Below are positions 25,243 through 35,985 of a DNA stretch of 64,000 bases, piece after piece. Where the stretch lies: NCBI GenBank assembly GCA_034521575.1, contig JAXHMJ010000005.1, forward strand, positions 2,046,001 to 2,110,000, given 5' to 3'. Within the stretch, counting starts at the first letter, position 1; the number at the start of each line of letters is the position of its first letter. Made by a program: the position numbers and the translations under genes. The notes under the pieces were generated by a model. The model made no database searches, was not told the origin of the DNA, and was given only the letters and a program-made list of their open reading frames with translations. The DNA comes from a candidate division KSB1 bacterium. GTDB taxonomy: Bacteria > Zhuqueibacterota > Zhuqueibacteria > Residuimicrobiales > Krinioviventaceae.

Positions 25243-26508
25243 TCACGTCCCATTCACCAGGCTTTTGTTCTTTATAAAATCATACATGGTCGTGCGTTGA
25301 AGTTCGGCCAGAGCCAGTTGATAGCTGATATAGGCATCCAGATAGGCAAGTTGTGCATTGAGATAGCGGTCCCGGTCCAGTGCCAGCTCCTGACTGGTGA
25401 TATCGCCGTTATCGAAACGTTTTAGCGAGATATCGAATGCGCGATTGGCGACATCGCGTCGTTTTTCAAGCACATCAAGCTGACTGCGGGTTTCTTTTAA
25501 TCGTCCCACAACATCGCGTACCTCGCGTTTAATTGTTTTTTTTTGCTCCTGTAGTGACAAATCGGAATTGGAAAGCCGGGCATGTGCGGCCTGTACCGCC
25601 GCTTTGTTTCCGCCCCAGTCCCAAATCGGCACGGAGACATTGAACATCACACCTTTATTATTCGGTCGTCGGTCCATGTCGTCCAGACTGGAGGTCAAAA
25701 GATCCCGCGGTGCGGTTTCAAAAGGCAGCGTCGGGCTGGAAACACCGGTAATATCGTAGAACGCGCTCAGGGTTGCGTGAAAATCGCGCCTGGCATCCAC
25801 CTCTTTGACCTGAATTTTCGATAATTCCACATTGATTTCACCCAAACGGATTTCAGATCTGTTTTGTAATGCCAGCTGAATGGCGCGTTCCTGGTCCACA
25901 TGGGTTTCCTGGATGGTAAAATCCGTGACTATGCCCACATCATCCGTTAATTTCAACCCTATAAGCTGCTTAAACCGGTCGGCGCTGCGTTCCCGGCTGG
26001 CTGCCGCTGCCACCTGTTTGCTTTGGCTTTCTGCCAAATCAGCTTCCATCTGCAGCGCTTCCACCTGGGGAATCAATCCGGCGTCGTATTTCTGTCGGGC
26101 CAGATCATACAGTTCCGTCTGCTGCTTCAGATCCTGCCTGGCAATCTCATATTCACGAGTCGCACGATAAAGCTGATAGAAAGATTGAGTGACACGATAA
26201 ACAATATCCAGTTGATCGCGATTGTAGCGCCTGACTGCGCTTTCATAATTCAGGTTTGCTTCTTTCAGGGATTTTAGCTTTTTCCGCGCCTGCTCAGCTT
26301 CTATTTCGTACTGCTGAATTTCCAGCGTTTGTTTCTCGCGCACATTCGGGGCTTCAAACTGCAGTTTGTCCAGCTGCAGACGCGCCGATTTTTCCGATGC
26401 GGCAGCCGCGTGCATTTGAGATGTATATAACTGCAACTGCATCTTTAATTCAGAAGAACGCCGGGCGGCATCTGCTTTGGTAATCTTTTTTACAGGAAAA
26501 CAAAACAT
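25243..26508 (-). CDS. TolC-family outer membrane efflux protein, 5'-truncated
   Basis: Outer membrane factor of a tripartite exporter; 421 residues remain. The two long helical repeats are visible (VYRVTQSFYQLYRATREYEI with YDLARQKYDAGLIPQVEALQ; and VSVPIWDWGGNKAAVQAAHA with ISLKRFDNGDITSQELALDR). The first residues (MFCFPVKKITKADAARRSSE) do not form a signal peptide. The usual N-terminal tract before the first helix is absent, so roughly 40-60 residues were lost. The break, near 26480-26510, lies next to another gene fragment on the opposite strand. Without export it cannot work as a TolC protein. No membrane-fusion or pump gene is nearby. Confidence 0.8.
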   Translation of the reverse strand: MFCFPVKKITKADAARRSSELKMQLQLYTSQMHAAAASEKSARLQLDKLQFEAPNVREKQTLEIQQYEIEAEQARKKLKSLKEANLNYESAVRRYNRDQLDIVYRVTQSFYQLYRATREYEIARQDLKQQTELYDLARQKYDAGLIPQVEALQMEADLAESQSKQVAAAASRERSADRFKQLIGLKLTDDVGIVTDFTIQETHVDQERAIQLALQNRSEIRLGEINVELSKIQVKEVDARRDFHATLSAFYDITGVSSPTLPFETAPRDLLTSSLDDMDRRPNNKGVMFNVSVPIWDWGGNKAAVQAAHARLSNSDLSLQEQKKTIKREVRDVVGRLKETRSQLDVLEKRRDVANRAFDISLKRFDNGDITSQELALDRDRYLNAQLAYLDAYISYQLALAELQRTTMYDFIKNKSLVNGT

Positions 26509-26560
26509 GTTTTTCCAAAAGTGAGTCGACTTTCAATCCATTTTGATCTCCTATCAACTT

Positions 26561-26766
26561 GAAACCCACACGCCTATTGTGGTTTCTATCTATAATTTGC
26601 TGGGACAAAAAATCAAAACAATCATCAATCGAATCCGGCACCCCAGGAACTATTAAAATCGCAGGGGGACAATGAAGGAAACGAGCCAGCAGTTTCGGGC
26701 AGTGATATGCTGCAGTTGACAGCCAAAAAGGCACATCAGAGCCCAAAACTGATACTGCTCAGGTAA
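26561..26766 (+). pseudogene. Fragment of a T9SS-type C-terminal sorting domain
   Basis: On the plus strand the block at 26561-26629 reads PIVVSIYNLLGQKIKTIIN, the strand-turn core of FlgD/T9SS sorting domains. After at least one frame change, 26710-26766 reads LQLTAKKAHQSPKLILLR followed by a stop, matching the family's last strand. Everything upstream of the domain is missing. This is the tail of a lost secreted-protein gene, ending fifteen bases before the convergent NUDIX gene. Confidence 0.65.
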
Positions 26767-26780
26767 ATTGACCGCCTTGA

Positions 26781-27230
26781 TCAAGAGGTGTTTGAGTTTA
26801 GGAGGTGCAATGGAAGCTTCATATGCTCAAGTATGGTTCGGATGAGTTCATACTGGATATCCGGAAAAGTCAGCAAAGAGGGCAGCCGGTCGGTGAGGAT
26901 CACCGCATCAATTTCGGAATCCGGACGCGGTTGACGTTTTTTGATTTCAGCGAAAAACAATTGTCCATACAATTCTCTGCCGGCGCTGCGAACACCGTAG
27001 CGGGTGACCGGCGTGAGCAGCGCACTCACCGTCCCGGTTTCTTCATACAATTCTCGTCGCGCCGCCTCTTCAGCCGTTTCTCCCGGTTCAACATGACCGG
27101 CCGGAATTTCCCAGGTCCCTCGATCTTTTTGTCTGACAAACAGCCACTTTTCCCCTTGCCTGGAGAGAATCAGCACATAGGTTAGCGACAAAACCTGTGT
27201 AAGAGGATAGTAATGAATTTCAGAGTGCAT
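26781..27230 (-). CDS. NUDIX hydrolase
   Basis: A 149-residue pyrophosphohydrolase. The NUDIX box is complete: GHVEPGETAEEAARRELYEE followed by TG, at about residues 44-66, preceded by the LFVRQKDRGTWEIPA strand. The C-terminal half is short and hydrophobic, with nothing that fixes the substrate. Candidates include damaged nucleotides and nucleotide sugars. It lies 17 bases downstream of the repaired end of the giant TPR/CHAT-like gene on the same strand and may be the last gene of that transcript. Confidence 0.9.
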   Translation of the reverse strand: MHSEIHYYPLTQVLSLTYVLILSRQGEKWLFVRQKDRGTWEIPAGHVEPGETAEEAARRELYEETGTVSALLTPVTRYGVRSAGRELYGQLFFAEIKKRQPRPDSEIDAVILTDRLPSLLTFPDIQYELIRTILEHMKLPLHLLNSNTS

Positions 27231-27247
27231 AGAAATCCACAGAAATA

Positions 27248-30200
27248 TTATTCAGAGTGTTCAACCATACGGTCATATCCATAAAGCATATAGCCGCTCC
27301 AAAAAGCCGGATGCCTGTCAATATCACGAAAAACCGTCTGCCTGGCCAACTGCAAAGCTTTGGCCGGAGGATGCCCGTCGACCTGATACCGGAAATATCG
27401 TTTGGTCAGTACTGCTGCCGCGGCCGGAATCCGCGTAAAAGGTACTGAACAAAATCAGAGGATGTTGATAAAGTCGCAACGTGTACGGAAGCAAAATATC
27501 AGCTCCCGCGCGCCACATCCCCGTCCGGTTCATTTGATGTTCACTGAGCACAATCTGATATCCGGGCAAAGCATGCTGAATCAAAAACCCGAGCTCCAGT
27601 TTGTCCCCCAAGGTGCTGTCCGGGGACAGAGCAACAAAAGACCGCAGGGGATCAACAGAATCACTGCGTGCCGGACAGTTAAACAGCAGCGAAAACAAAC
27701 CGGAATCCGGTCGGGAAACATTTGATACGGTAGCACCTTTTCCCTGCAGTAAATTCACAGTATAATCATAGGATAGATCTCTGGCCAACATGCGGGAATA
27801 GGGCGATTGTGAATATTCTATCCTCAGAGGTTCTACAACCGTTTTGATGCGCAGATCAGCGGACGCAGGATCGGGAAGCGCGGTCATTTCAGACAATTGA
27901 TTGGCTCGTGACCAATGATGCGTCAGGCCCAGCCATTCTTCTCCGGACCTCAGAGCGGCGAACGGCAGCAATTTTAGCTTGCCGTATGCGATAATCACCA
28001 CCTGATCGAAGGAATTCAGCGATTTTTCCCAGGGTTTGATCACAGTGTCGTACAGATAATTCGGTTCCTGGCCCAAATCCTGTGCGGTTTGCAGTTTCAC
28101 GAGAAACTGCTCCAAAGTTTGTTCAAACTCCGGCTGTATCAATTCCTTGCGGTCAAAGCGCACATTATCCGGTTCAATACCCCACGAATAAAGGTAATTA
28201 TCTACAGCTTTAAAGATTAGAGTGACCGTATTTGAAGGGCGGCTGCCGGACAGCGTGTCCTGGCCCGGGATGACCAGTTGTCTCAGGGGTTCAGAGACAT
28301 CCGGATTTTGATAAAGTTGATCCAGATCGGCATAACTTTTATCAACCGGGTTGCGGTTGACCGTATCCGAACGCGTCAAAGCATAACGATATTCCCACTC
28401 GTGTTCGCACACAATCTGATTCAGTGAATCCCGGGCGCTGAGGAAAGACCTTAGAGAACCGGGAAAATCGGCGGAATATCTGGAAAATTGGCGAATCCGG
28501 TGCAGTTGTTCAATACGATCCGCAAGCAGCAGCGCCTGACGGGGACGATCGTTGTTTACAAAAATGTTGAAAAGTTGTTGATAAATCAACCAATAATCAG
28601 GCGAATCCATCAGCTTTAATTGGCTGCCGTATACAGAAGCGAGTCGTGTTTTCAGAAGATTCAACGCCTCTGTGTGCATCGTCCATCCCAGGCTGTCATT
28701 GACTCCCATGTTGTGACGGGCAACCTGGGTCATGGCAGCGGCCTGCAGAAGCGGGTAGGCATAATAGCGGGCGCTATCCAGGGCTGAACGCGCCGCATTC
28801 AGCCCTTCCTGTTTTTCATAAAGCAAACTTGACAAAAGATGTCGCTTGATATCTATTTCTACATTCTGAAGAGAATCGTTGATCTGTTGAACAATCAGAT
28901 TCGTCTCCATCGCTTTCAGTTTCAAACCCTGTTCCCGGTACAAATAAGCCATTTGCAGCAAATGACGCGCACGATTTAGAGGCTGCGAGTTGACGGAATC
29001 GAGATCGGCCGCGGACTGTAACTGAAAAACAGCGGAACGGTGGTTTTGCCATTTCCGATCCAGCCAGGCCAGGGTTTCGAGAACCTGAGAGCGCTTCTGG
29101 GACTGCGGGCCCGTAGATTCCAGAGCTTTATAAGCGGTACTCACAGCAGATTGCATGTCATGAAACGCGGCCTGAACCCGGCTGATTTGAAGCAAAAACT
29201 GATAAAGATCACTCTGCCCGCCGTTCGCCCGATAATACTGAAGCGCAGTTTCCGCGGCTTGTTTTGCCGCATAAGGATTGTTATTGATCATATGTAATCT
29301 TGAAACCTGCAGTACAATATCCGCCGCAGTCCCGGGATACAGGTCAGGATCAATGAGGTTTCGCGCTTGCTGAGCGTACTCGTACGCATTGTTGAACAAA
29401 TCCATTTGAGCATAGAGTTCGGAAATCCGTAAAAGATGCTGCGCAGATCGTTCCGGCAAGTCTGCAGATTTGAGCAATTCCAGAGCCTGGATATGAACAC
29501 GACGCGCCTGAACCGGTCGATTCTGTTGGCTCCAGATATCCGCAATATGCCGGATGCATTCAGATTGATCAGCAATCCGGTTTTGACCGGCATAGATTTG
29601 CGCCGCCTCCTGATACGCCCGAATGGCCTGTTCATACTCACCGCCGCGCTGATAGATCGCCGCCGTTTCTTCAAGCATACGTCCTTCATCCGTGGATAAT
29701 CCGTATTCTTTGACCAGATGATTGTATTCCTGGCGGGCGTCAATGGCCTTACGGCTTTCCTGCTGCTGATTGTAATAATAAGCGAGGTTGAAATATCCGG
29801 CTGCCATATTCTCCACATTATGGTGCTGCCGGGCCTGCTCGATGAGTTGTTGTTGCAGTGAAACGGCTTCATCCCACATCGCTCCGTTCACGGCACATTC
29901 CAGCATCCGATTTAACAACGGTACGACCTGTTCGGTCCATTCAAAATATCTGTAAACAGTCAAAGCACGATGATAGATAGATAACGCCTGTTGAAATTGA
30001 TGGTCATCAAACGCCTGGTCGCCTCGCTGCACCAGCTGCTCCACATTATCCTGGCGGGACTTGAGCTCTTCTTCAGGGGTCATCCCTTGAAAACCGTAAA
30101 GATAGCGGGAGGTGAGATAATGCGACTCTTCTCCGTGGAAAGCCTGGTGCACCGTCGTTTCCCTGAGGTTCCTGTAAAACTCGTCATAATAGGAATCATC

Positions 30201-33200
30201 TTGGTTGGACACGGTTAAAACTAACGTGCCGATTCCGCTGTATAACAGAGTTTGTTCCAGGGCAATCATCGCCTCTTCGGCTTGATCCGGCGGTTCTGAC
30301 AGGTCCAGTACCAGACAATACGCATTCTGCCGGTACCGGAGAAAATCCTGAACCGCCAGCTTTTTCAATCCGGAAAGTTCCAACACAGATTTTAAAGGCG
30401 CCATTGCATTGACCTGCAAACGCCCGGCGAGATGAATGATATGCGCTCCTCCCCATCCGGACAGAGAATCCCGGGGGATGATCTGATAATTCAGAGCGGA
30501 AAGAGTATCTCCAAGGGCAGCGGAAAACGAACCGGCAATGCGGTCGCCGGAAATATGCTCCTGCATATCAAATTGATAATAGCTGTACAAGCTGCTGTTC
30601 AGCCGGATAATCCGGGGGAACCGGGTATTCGGTCGAACCTGTTCATCGAACCAGGGATACAGCAAAAAAGAACGATCGGGAATCACAATCAGTTGATCCA
30701 CATCCGGATACTCGGAAACAGGCTGCAAAAGCTGTTTTACAATTTCAATTTGATCCAGGCGCTGCAAGCGTTCAGAGTCTGCCTGCAGATCATTGATCTG
30801 ATAATCGACCGGAATTTGAACAAGTTGAATGGTATCACGGGTGATCAGCCAGACCAGGCTTTTTCCATCTATATGGGTTTGATAATAAACCATTTGCCCC
30901 TGTAACAGATGTGTTTGTATACGGGCGGCAGGAATGGTTACCGGTTTCAGGTACGGCAGGAGAGCGGGTGCAGAGTTTGAAATTTCAGTCAGAATCGAGT
31001 CATATCGGGCCTGAACCGTCTGTATGGGTTCCTTGTCTGCATTCAGCGCCGGTTGTTTTCCCGTCGTGATTTGTCCGTTATGCTGACGGGTGCGAAGCCT
31101 GTCGCGCAAACTCGCAGCCTGCTGGAACATCAGGTTATGAGACGGATTTGCAAAGCGGGGATTTGACCGTTCCGATATGCGCATGAACGTAGCGGCCCGC
31201 ATACGCTGCGCACAGGCCAGGGCATTCAAGGTATCGCCTCGTTCAACAGACTCCTGAATTGTCAGCTTGTAGGGATTCTCATACAGGTTTAATACGGTTT
31301 TAATATCCATTCCCGGAAGGTCCAGAAATTCAGTCTCCAGCGCATTTAGAGCCTGTTGATAATAGTAAAGAGCATCCCGGGCATTCAGATTTTGTCGCAC
31401 ACTGTCCGGTAAACGCTCGGCAATCAGCCCAAGCTGAGTATAGGTTTTCCAGACCAAATCGGGACGTTGTTGTTCTCTGGCCAGGTTCAAAGCATTTCGC
31501 TGCAAAGAAAAGGCTTTGTCCATGTCCCCCCATTTTTTTTGCAATTTACCAATTTTGTATTGAAGCGCTGCAGTTTGTTCATCTTGTTGATAGGATTTGC
31601 TGATGCGCAGAGCTTCTTCAAGATGATTTAACGCTTCCTGTGAATGTTCCAGAGCAAACAGAGTGGCGCGCATCTTGTCTACCGGATTCGGACTGTTATA
31701 ATGCAGCGGATCCACCATAACAGCATCCGCGCGGTAGGCGTGAAAATCAATCAAATCGCGGTAATAACTGCGCTCTTTTGTGCTCAGCTGTTCAATGATC
31801 ACAGCGGTTCGTTTTAAAAGCCAGCGTCTGGCCTCTTTAAAGGCCGGACGCTCCGGGAGATCCCGGCTGCGAACCCGCGCCAGAAAAATTTGTCCGGCAT
31901 TGCGGAGATTCAGAGCCTCACCGGCAATATAGTTGGTTTTCCTGCATTTCCAATAGGCTTCTCTGAAATGATCCCAGGCGTTCTGATAATCTCCCCGCAG
32001 GTAATTAATATACCCCATATTGTTGTAAACAATCGCCACCGCCTCATAATCATGTTCCTTGAGATACAATTGCTGCTTATCCTGATAATACTCCAATGCC
32101 CGGTCAAAATCATCCCGTGCCAGGTGAGTTTGACCCAGAATACTGTAAATAAATGCGGTTTCATCCATCGAAGAAAAACTGAGTGTGGACTGCAGTCCGA
32201 GGCGGCGCAGATCATAAGGGACCGGAACGTACAAACCGAACAATCCGAGTTCGATATAAAGCGGCTTGTCTTCGCTCTTTGTGATCAAATCGCTTTTCAG
32301 CAATGACAGGGCTTTTTCCGCATACCCGGCGGCCTGGTCGTAGTTTTGCAATTTGTTGTTATTGTGAGCAATGCTTCGATAACTGCGCATCAACCCGTTG
32401 TATAAATTCAGCCGCTGTTCAATCTGCATGGCCTGTTTATAATACTCTACAGCATTTTCATGATTACCGTCCAGCTCATACAGCAGCGCCAAACGTTTGA
32501 GACTCGACAGGGCTCGTTTGTCCTGATCCAGTTCCTGATACAGACGTACGGCCCGGGTCAGATAAGGAACACCGTTTGTCAAATCTTCAAGTACAAAGGC
32601 ACAATGTCCCATTCGTTCATAAATCAAGGCTTGCTGGTTTTTGTCCTTGAATGTATTGTCATACTTTAATTTCAGATGATAATACCGATAAGCATTTTCA
32701 AACCCGAATTCGCCCAGATTATAATAATTATTGGCCATATTCAATGCCAGTCGGGCTTCCAGTTGAGGAAACTGAGACTCGTCGTTTAACGCCAGCGCCC
32801 GGCTGAGTTCACGAATGGCCTGCTCATAATAACGCACTTTTTGATCCCGGGTCCAAAAGGTAACCGTATCGTACAGCCAGAGCAATGGATCGACAATCGT
32901 GTTCAGAGCGCGTTTTAAAAACGGTTTTTTTCTATCCTTCAAGGCCTGATAATAGGTTTCAAGAGCCTCATAATTATAGCTCAACGTCAAATACGCGTCA
33001 ATCAGTGTGTAATCCAGCGCCAGTGCACTGTGCAGGAACGTATTGGATTCTTTGAGAACTTTGGGTCTCATTTTGAAGACGCTGTTTTCGCGTTCAGCAG
33101 CGGCTGTGGCTTGATAAGAGAGAGCGAGGCCGGCGCTGTAGAGAATAATATTATTATCAGGTAATTGTGCACTCAGAACCTTGTATTCTTTAACGATTTC

Positions 33201-35402
33201 ATCAATTTGCCGGGCAGCCTCCAAGCATTGAATATATCCGCGGTGTGCCGGCAAATAATTGTTATCGATACTCCAGGCGCGCTTGAACACCACCGCAGCC
33301 AATTTAATGTTACCGCGTCTCTGTAACTCGGCGCCGGTTTGCAAAAGTCCTTTAAGCAGCAACTGTTTAGCCTGATCCGCCCACCGGGGATGTTCCGGTT
33401 CCAGCGAATTCATGAGTGAATACAATTCCTCATGAAAAGCTTGAAACTCTCCGGTTTTCAGGTAAAGTTCAGCACGCTGCAAGCGGGCAGTCAGCTGTTG
33501 GTCGCTGGAAACGTTTTTGTCATCGACAATGGTTGTATAGAGTGTACGGGCCGAATCCATCTCACCCTGAGACTGCAGCAAGTCCGCAGCCCGTAACCGT
33601 GAGGCAGCAGACAATCTCGGAGCATGCCGATTTTCCCGCGCCGTATGTATATATTGTGCAATTTTTTCAGTCCGGGTTAATTCCCGGGTGACAATCGAGA
33701 AAAATTGCTGCTGCGCCCGCGGGCTCCATTCCGCATGATAAAGGGAATCCGTCAGCAATTCGGAAAATCCGTTCAGGGCCCGGTCGGTTTTCCCCTGTCG
33801 GTTTGCCACCCTGGCAATCATATAGCGGCTTTGAGCCCGAACATCCGTATTATCGTCAAACTCCGTCATCATCGATGAAAAAGCCGAATGGGCGGCATTA
33901 AAATTTCCGGCACGGAACAACAGATTCGCTTTTAAAAGCGCAACATGAGCCTGCATTGACCGGGGAATATCGTTTTGCATGCTGCTCAGGCTGTCATAAA
34001 AGGCCGTCCAACTCCGATCCAGGTCACCGTGACGCTGCTCTAGATCCAGGGCAACTCTGAGGATTTGTCCCAATGTCTGGATGTCTACCTGATTCCGATA
34101 CTTTGATCTCAGCGAGTCCAGAACCTCACCGGCTTGACTGTGCATCCCCAGCAGCCAGTATCCGATGCTCTGTTCATACCAGGCATTAGCGCAGAGCTGT
34201 GTCGAGTCTGGAAACCGGTCTATCAGGGTTCCAACGGCTTCGGTCCGACTCCAGATCACCTGTTGCTGCGCAAAACTCAGGGAATCCTGTTCATAAAACA
34301 AAATATCCAGAGACGATGAAGACCATTGATGCGGAAGCTGAAAGGAATTGATTGCATGATTAAATTGATCACGGGCAGTTTCAAATTCGGGCATGGCATT
34401 GCTGTCCGGGCGCGTCCAGACGTCAAAATTCCCTTTGACCCGAGATGCAAAATAAAAACGTTGGTCTCTGCCCCATTCCGGTTGCACGGCGTTGAATTGA
34501 GGAAACGTAACCGGGCGCGGAGTCCTGTTCGTGTTCAGGGTATCGCTCCCCAAGGAACGTGCTACACTGGGGCGGATGTCCTGAACGGACAATATGGCCT
34601 GATCGGCCAAAGTGATTTGCTGATCCCCATTGGTATCCTGCTGCCGCCTGACAAATACAATCTTTTGTTCATCGGGGGAAAACATTGGAAATCCGTCCAT
34701 TGCAGCACCGCGGGTGACTTTATAAACCGGCGGCTCGAAGGTAAACGCAAAATTGATCCGTTCGATAGTACGGCGCGCTTCTTCCACATTCATAAACCAG
34801 ATATCGCCGTGATTGTCGTCCGACGACCGGAAGGATGTAAACACCAGATATTCATGTCTGGGACTCCAGCAGGGATGTGTAGCGCCATTAAACGTGATCT
34901 GGCGGATCAGTTTGTGCGGGCCTCTGTTTTGCAGCCAGATATTGTCCAGACCTGAACGGTCGGAGACCCAGACAATCTGTCGTCGCGCCGAAATACTGGG
35001 ATAGGCATCCAGACCCTTGTACTCGGTTAATTGCTCGGGAGGTTTGCCCGCATAAATGTAATCGTCCTTTTCGTTCAGCACCAGCCGGTACAAATCACCT
35101 TTGGCGTCACTGCGTTGAGAGACAAAAACAATATATTCGCTTTTGGGGTCCCAGGCCGGCTGATAATCATCCGCCTTGTGAAACGTGACTTGATAGGACA
35201 TCGCGGTGCGCATATTACGTATCCAGATGTCATTATTTCCAGATTTTTTTGATGTATAGGCAAGCCATTTGCCGTTCGGCGACAGCCTCGGAGTCAAATC
35301 CTGGTTCGGATGTGTGGTGACCTGCCGGAATGGAACAGCCGCAGGCAAATAACCGGCGCTAAACAACCAAACACTGCAGAGTATGATTAAAAATTTAGCC
35401 AT
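27248..35402 (-). CDS. Giant exported TolB-propeller / TPR / CHAT-like / TPR / CHAT-like protein (frameshift near its end)
   Basis: The uninterrupted frame gives 2,692 residues, ending at 27324. A one-base correction in the A4 run at 27437-27440 (TTTT on the coding strand) extends it to a stop at 27248, about 2,717 residues. That restores a typical CHAT ending (VLTKRYFRYQVDGHPPAKAL, then HPAFWSGYMLYGYD). Order: signal peptide (1-22); TolB/PD40 propeller (about 25-335; SPNGKWLAYTSKKSGNNDIW); long TPR array (about 345-1490); CHAT-like domain (about 1497-1770; VIPDRSFLLYPWFDEQ); second TPR array (about 1790-2310); second CHAT-like domain (about 2387-end; NYLYDTVIKPWEKSLNSFDQ). CHAT proteases use His and Cys. 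Here those places read IIHLAGRL and LVLDLSEPP in the first domain, LLFNCPARSD and VLSEHQMN in the second, so both look inactive. Probably a periplasmic or surface scaffold. It is last in a run with AsmA-like and DUF1318 genes. Confidence 0.82.
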
Positions 35403-35411
35403 GAGTCTCCA

Positions 35412-35963
35412 TCACTTTTTGGGTTTTTCAAGCCAGCGTCCATCCTTCGTCTGGATCAGAGTTTCAGGAGGCGACTCTTCCTGGCGCATCTGCGCGAGTA
35501 TTCTTGCCACTTTGATACTGTCGGTTTTAGACACGGAAATATTGGCTGCGATCAACCGTTGATAAATCATACTCCGGCTTTTATTTTCCAGATCAACGCG
35601 CTCATGGGTCCATAGATGATAATCCATATCATTTTCGTATTTTTGTCCGCCCAGAATGTCCAAAAAGCCTTTATTGTTTTCTCCCACCGTCTGGTCGCGT
35701 TTTAATTCATTGATATCATCGCTATAGAACCTGCGATTTTCCAGCGCGTCCTGAACCGCGGTCTGCTGACCGTCCCGCGCTTGAATAAAAGCAACCTCTC
35801 CGCTGCGCGCCGAAGCAGTCAACCAGGTTTGATGCTGAATCTGTTCATGGGTGCCCAGAATTTGGCTTTCAATGACCGTTTTTTCGCCTGTCAGAGTGAT
35901 TTCCGGCGCCTTGATGCTGCACCCCATGAAAGACAAACTGAACATTATTAAAATCCACCGCAT
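35412..35963 (-). CDS. DUF1318 (YdbL-like) lipoprotein
   Basis: A 183-residue lipoprotein. I start at the ATG at 35963, which follows GGAGGCGTCT and opens directly into the lipoprotein signal MRWILIMFSLSFMGCSIKAP; an upstream in-frame start would overlap the AsmA-like gene. After the Cys comes PEITLTGEKTVIESQILGTH. The C-terminal third (ENKSRSMIYQRLIAANISVS, then TLIQTKDGRWLEKPKK) resembles DUF1318, the family of E. coli YdbL. In E. coli, ydbL lies in an operon with ydbH (AsmA-like) and the lipoprotein gene ynbE. Here the gene sits directly after an AsmA-like gene, the same arrangement. It precedes the giant gene by nine bases. Confidence 0.75.
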   Translation of the reverse strand: MRWILIMFSLSFMGCSIKAPEITLTGEKTVIESQILGTHEQIQHQTWLTASARSGEVAFIQARDGQQTAVQDALENRRFYSDDINELKRDQTVGENNKGFLDILGGQKYENDMDYHLWTHERVDLENKSRSMIYQRLIAANISVSKTDSIKVARILAQMRQEESPPETLIQTKDGRWLEKPKK

Positions 35964-35985
35964 AGACGCCTCCAGAAAACCACGT

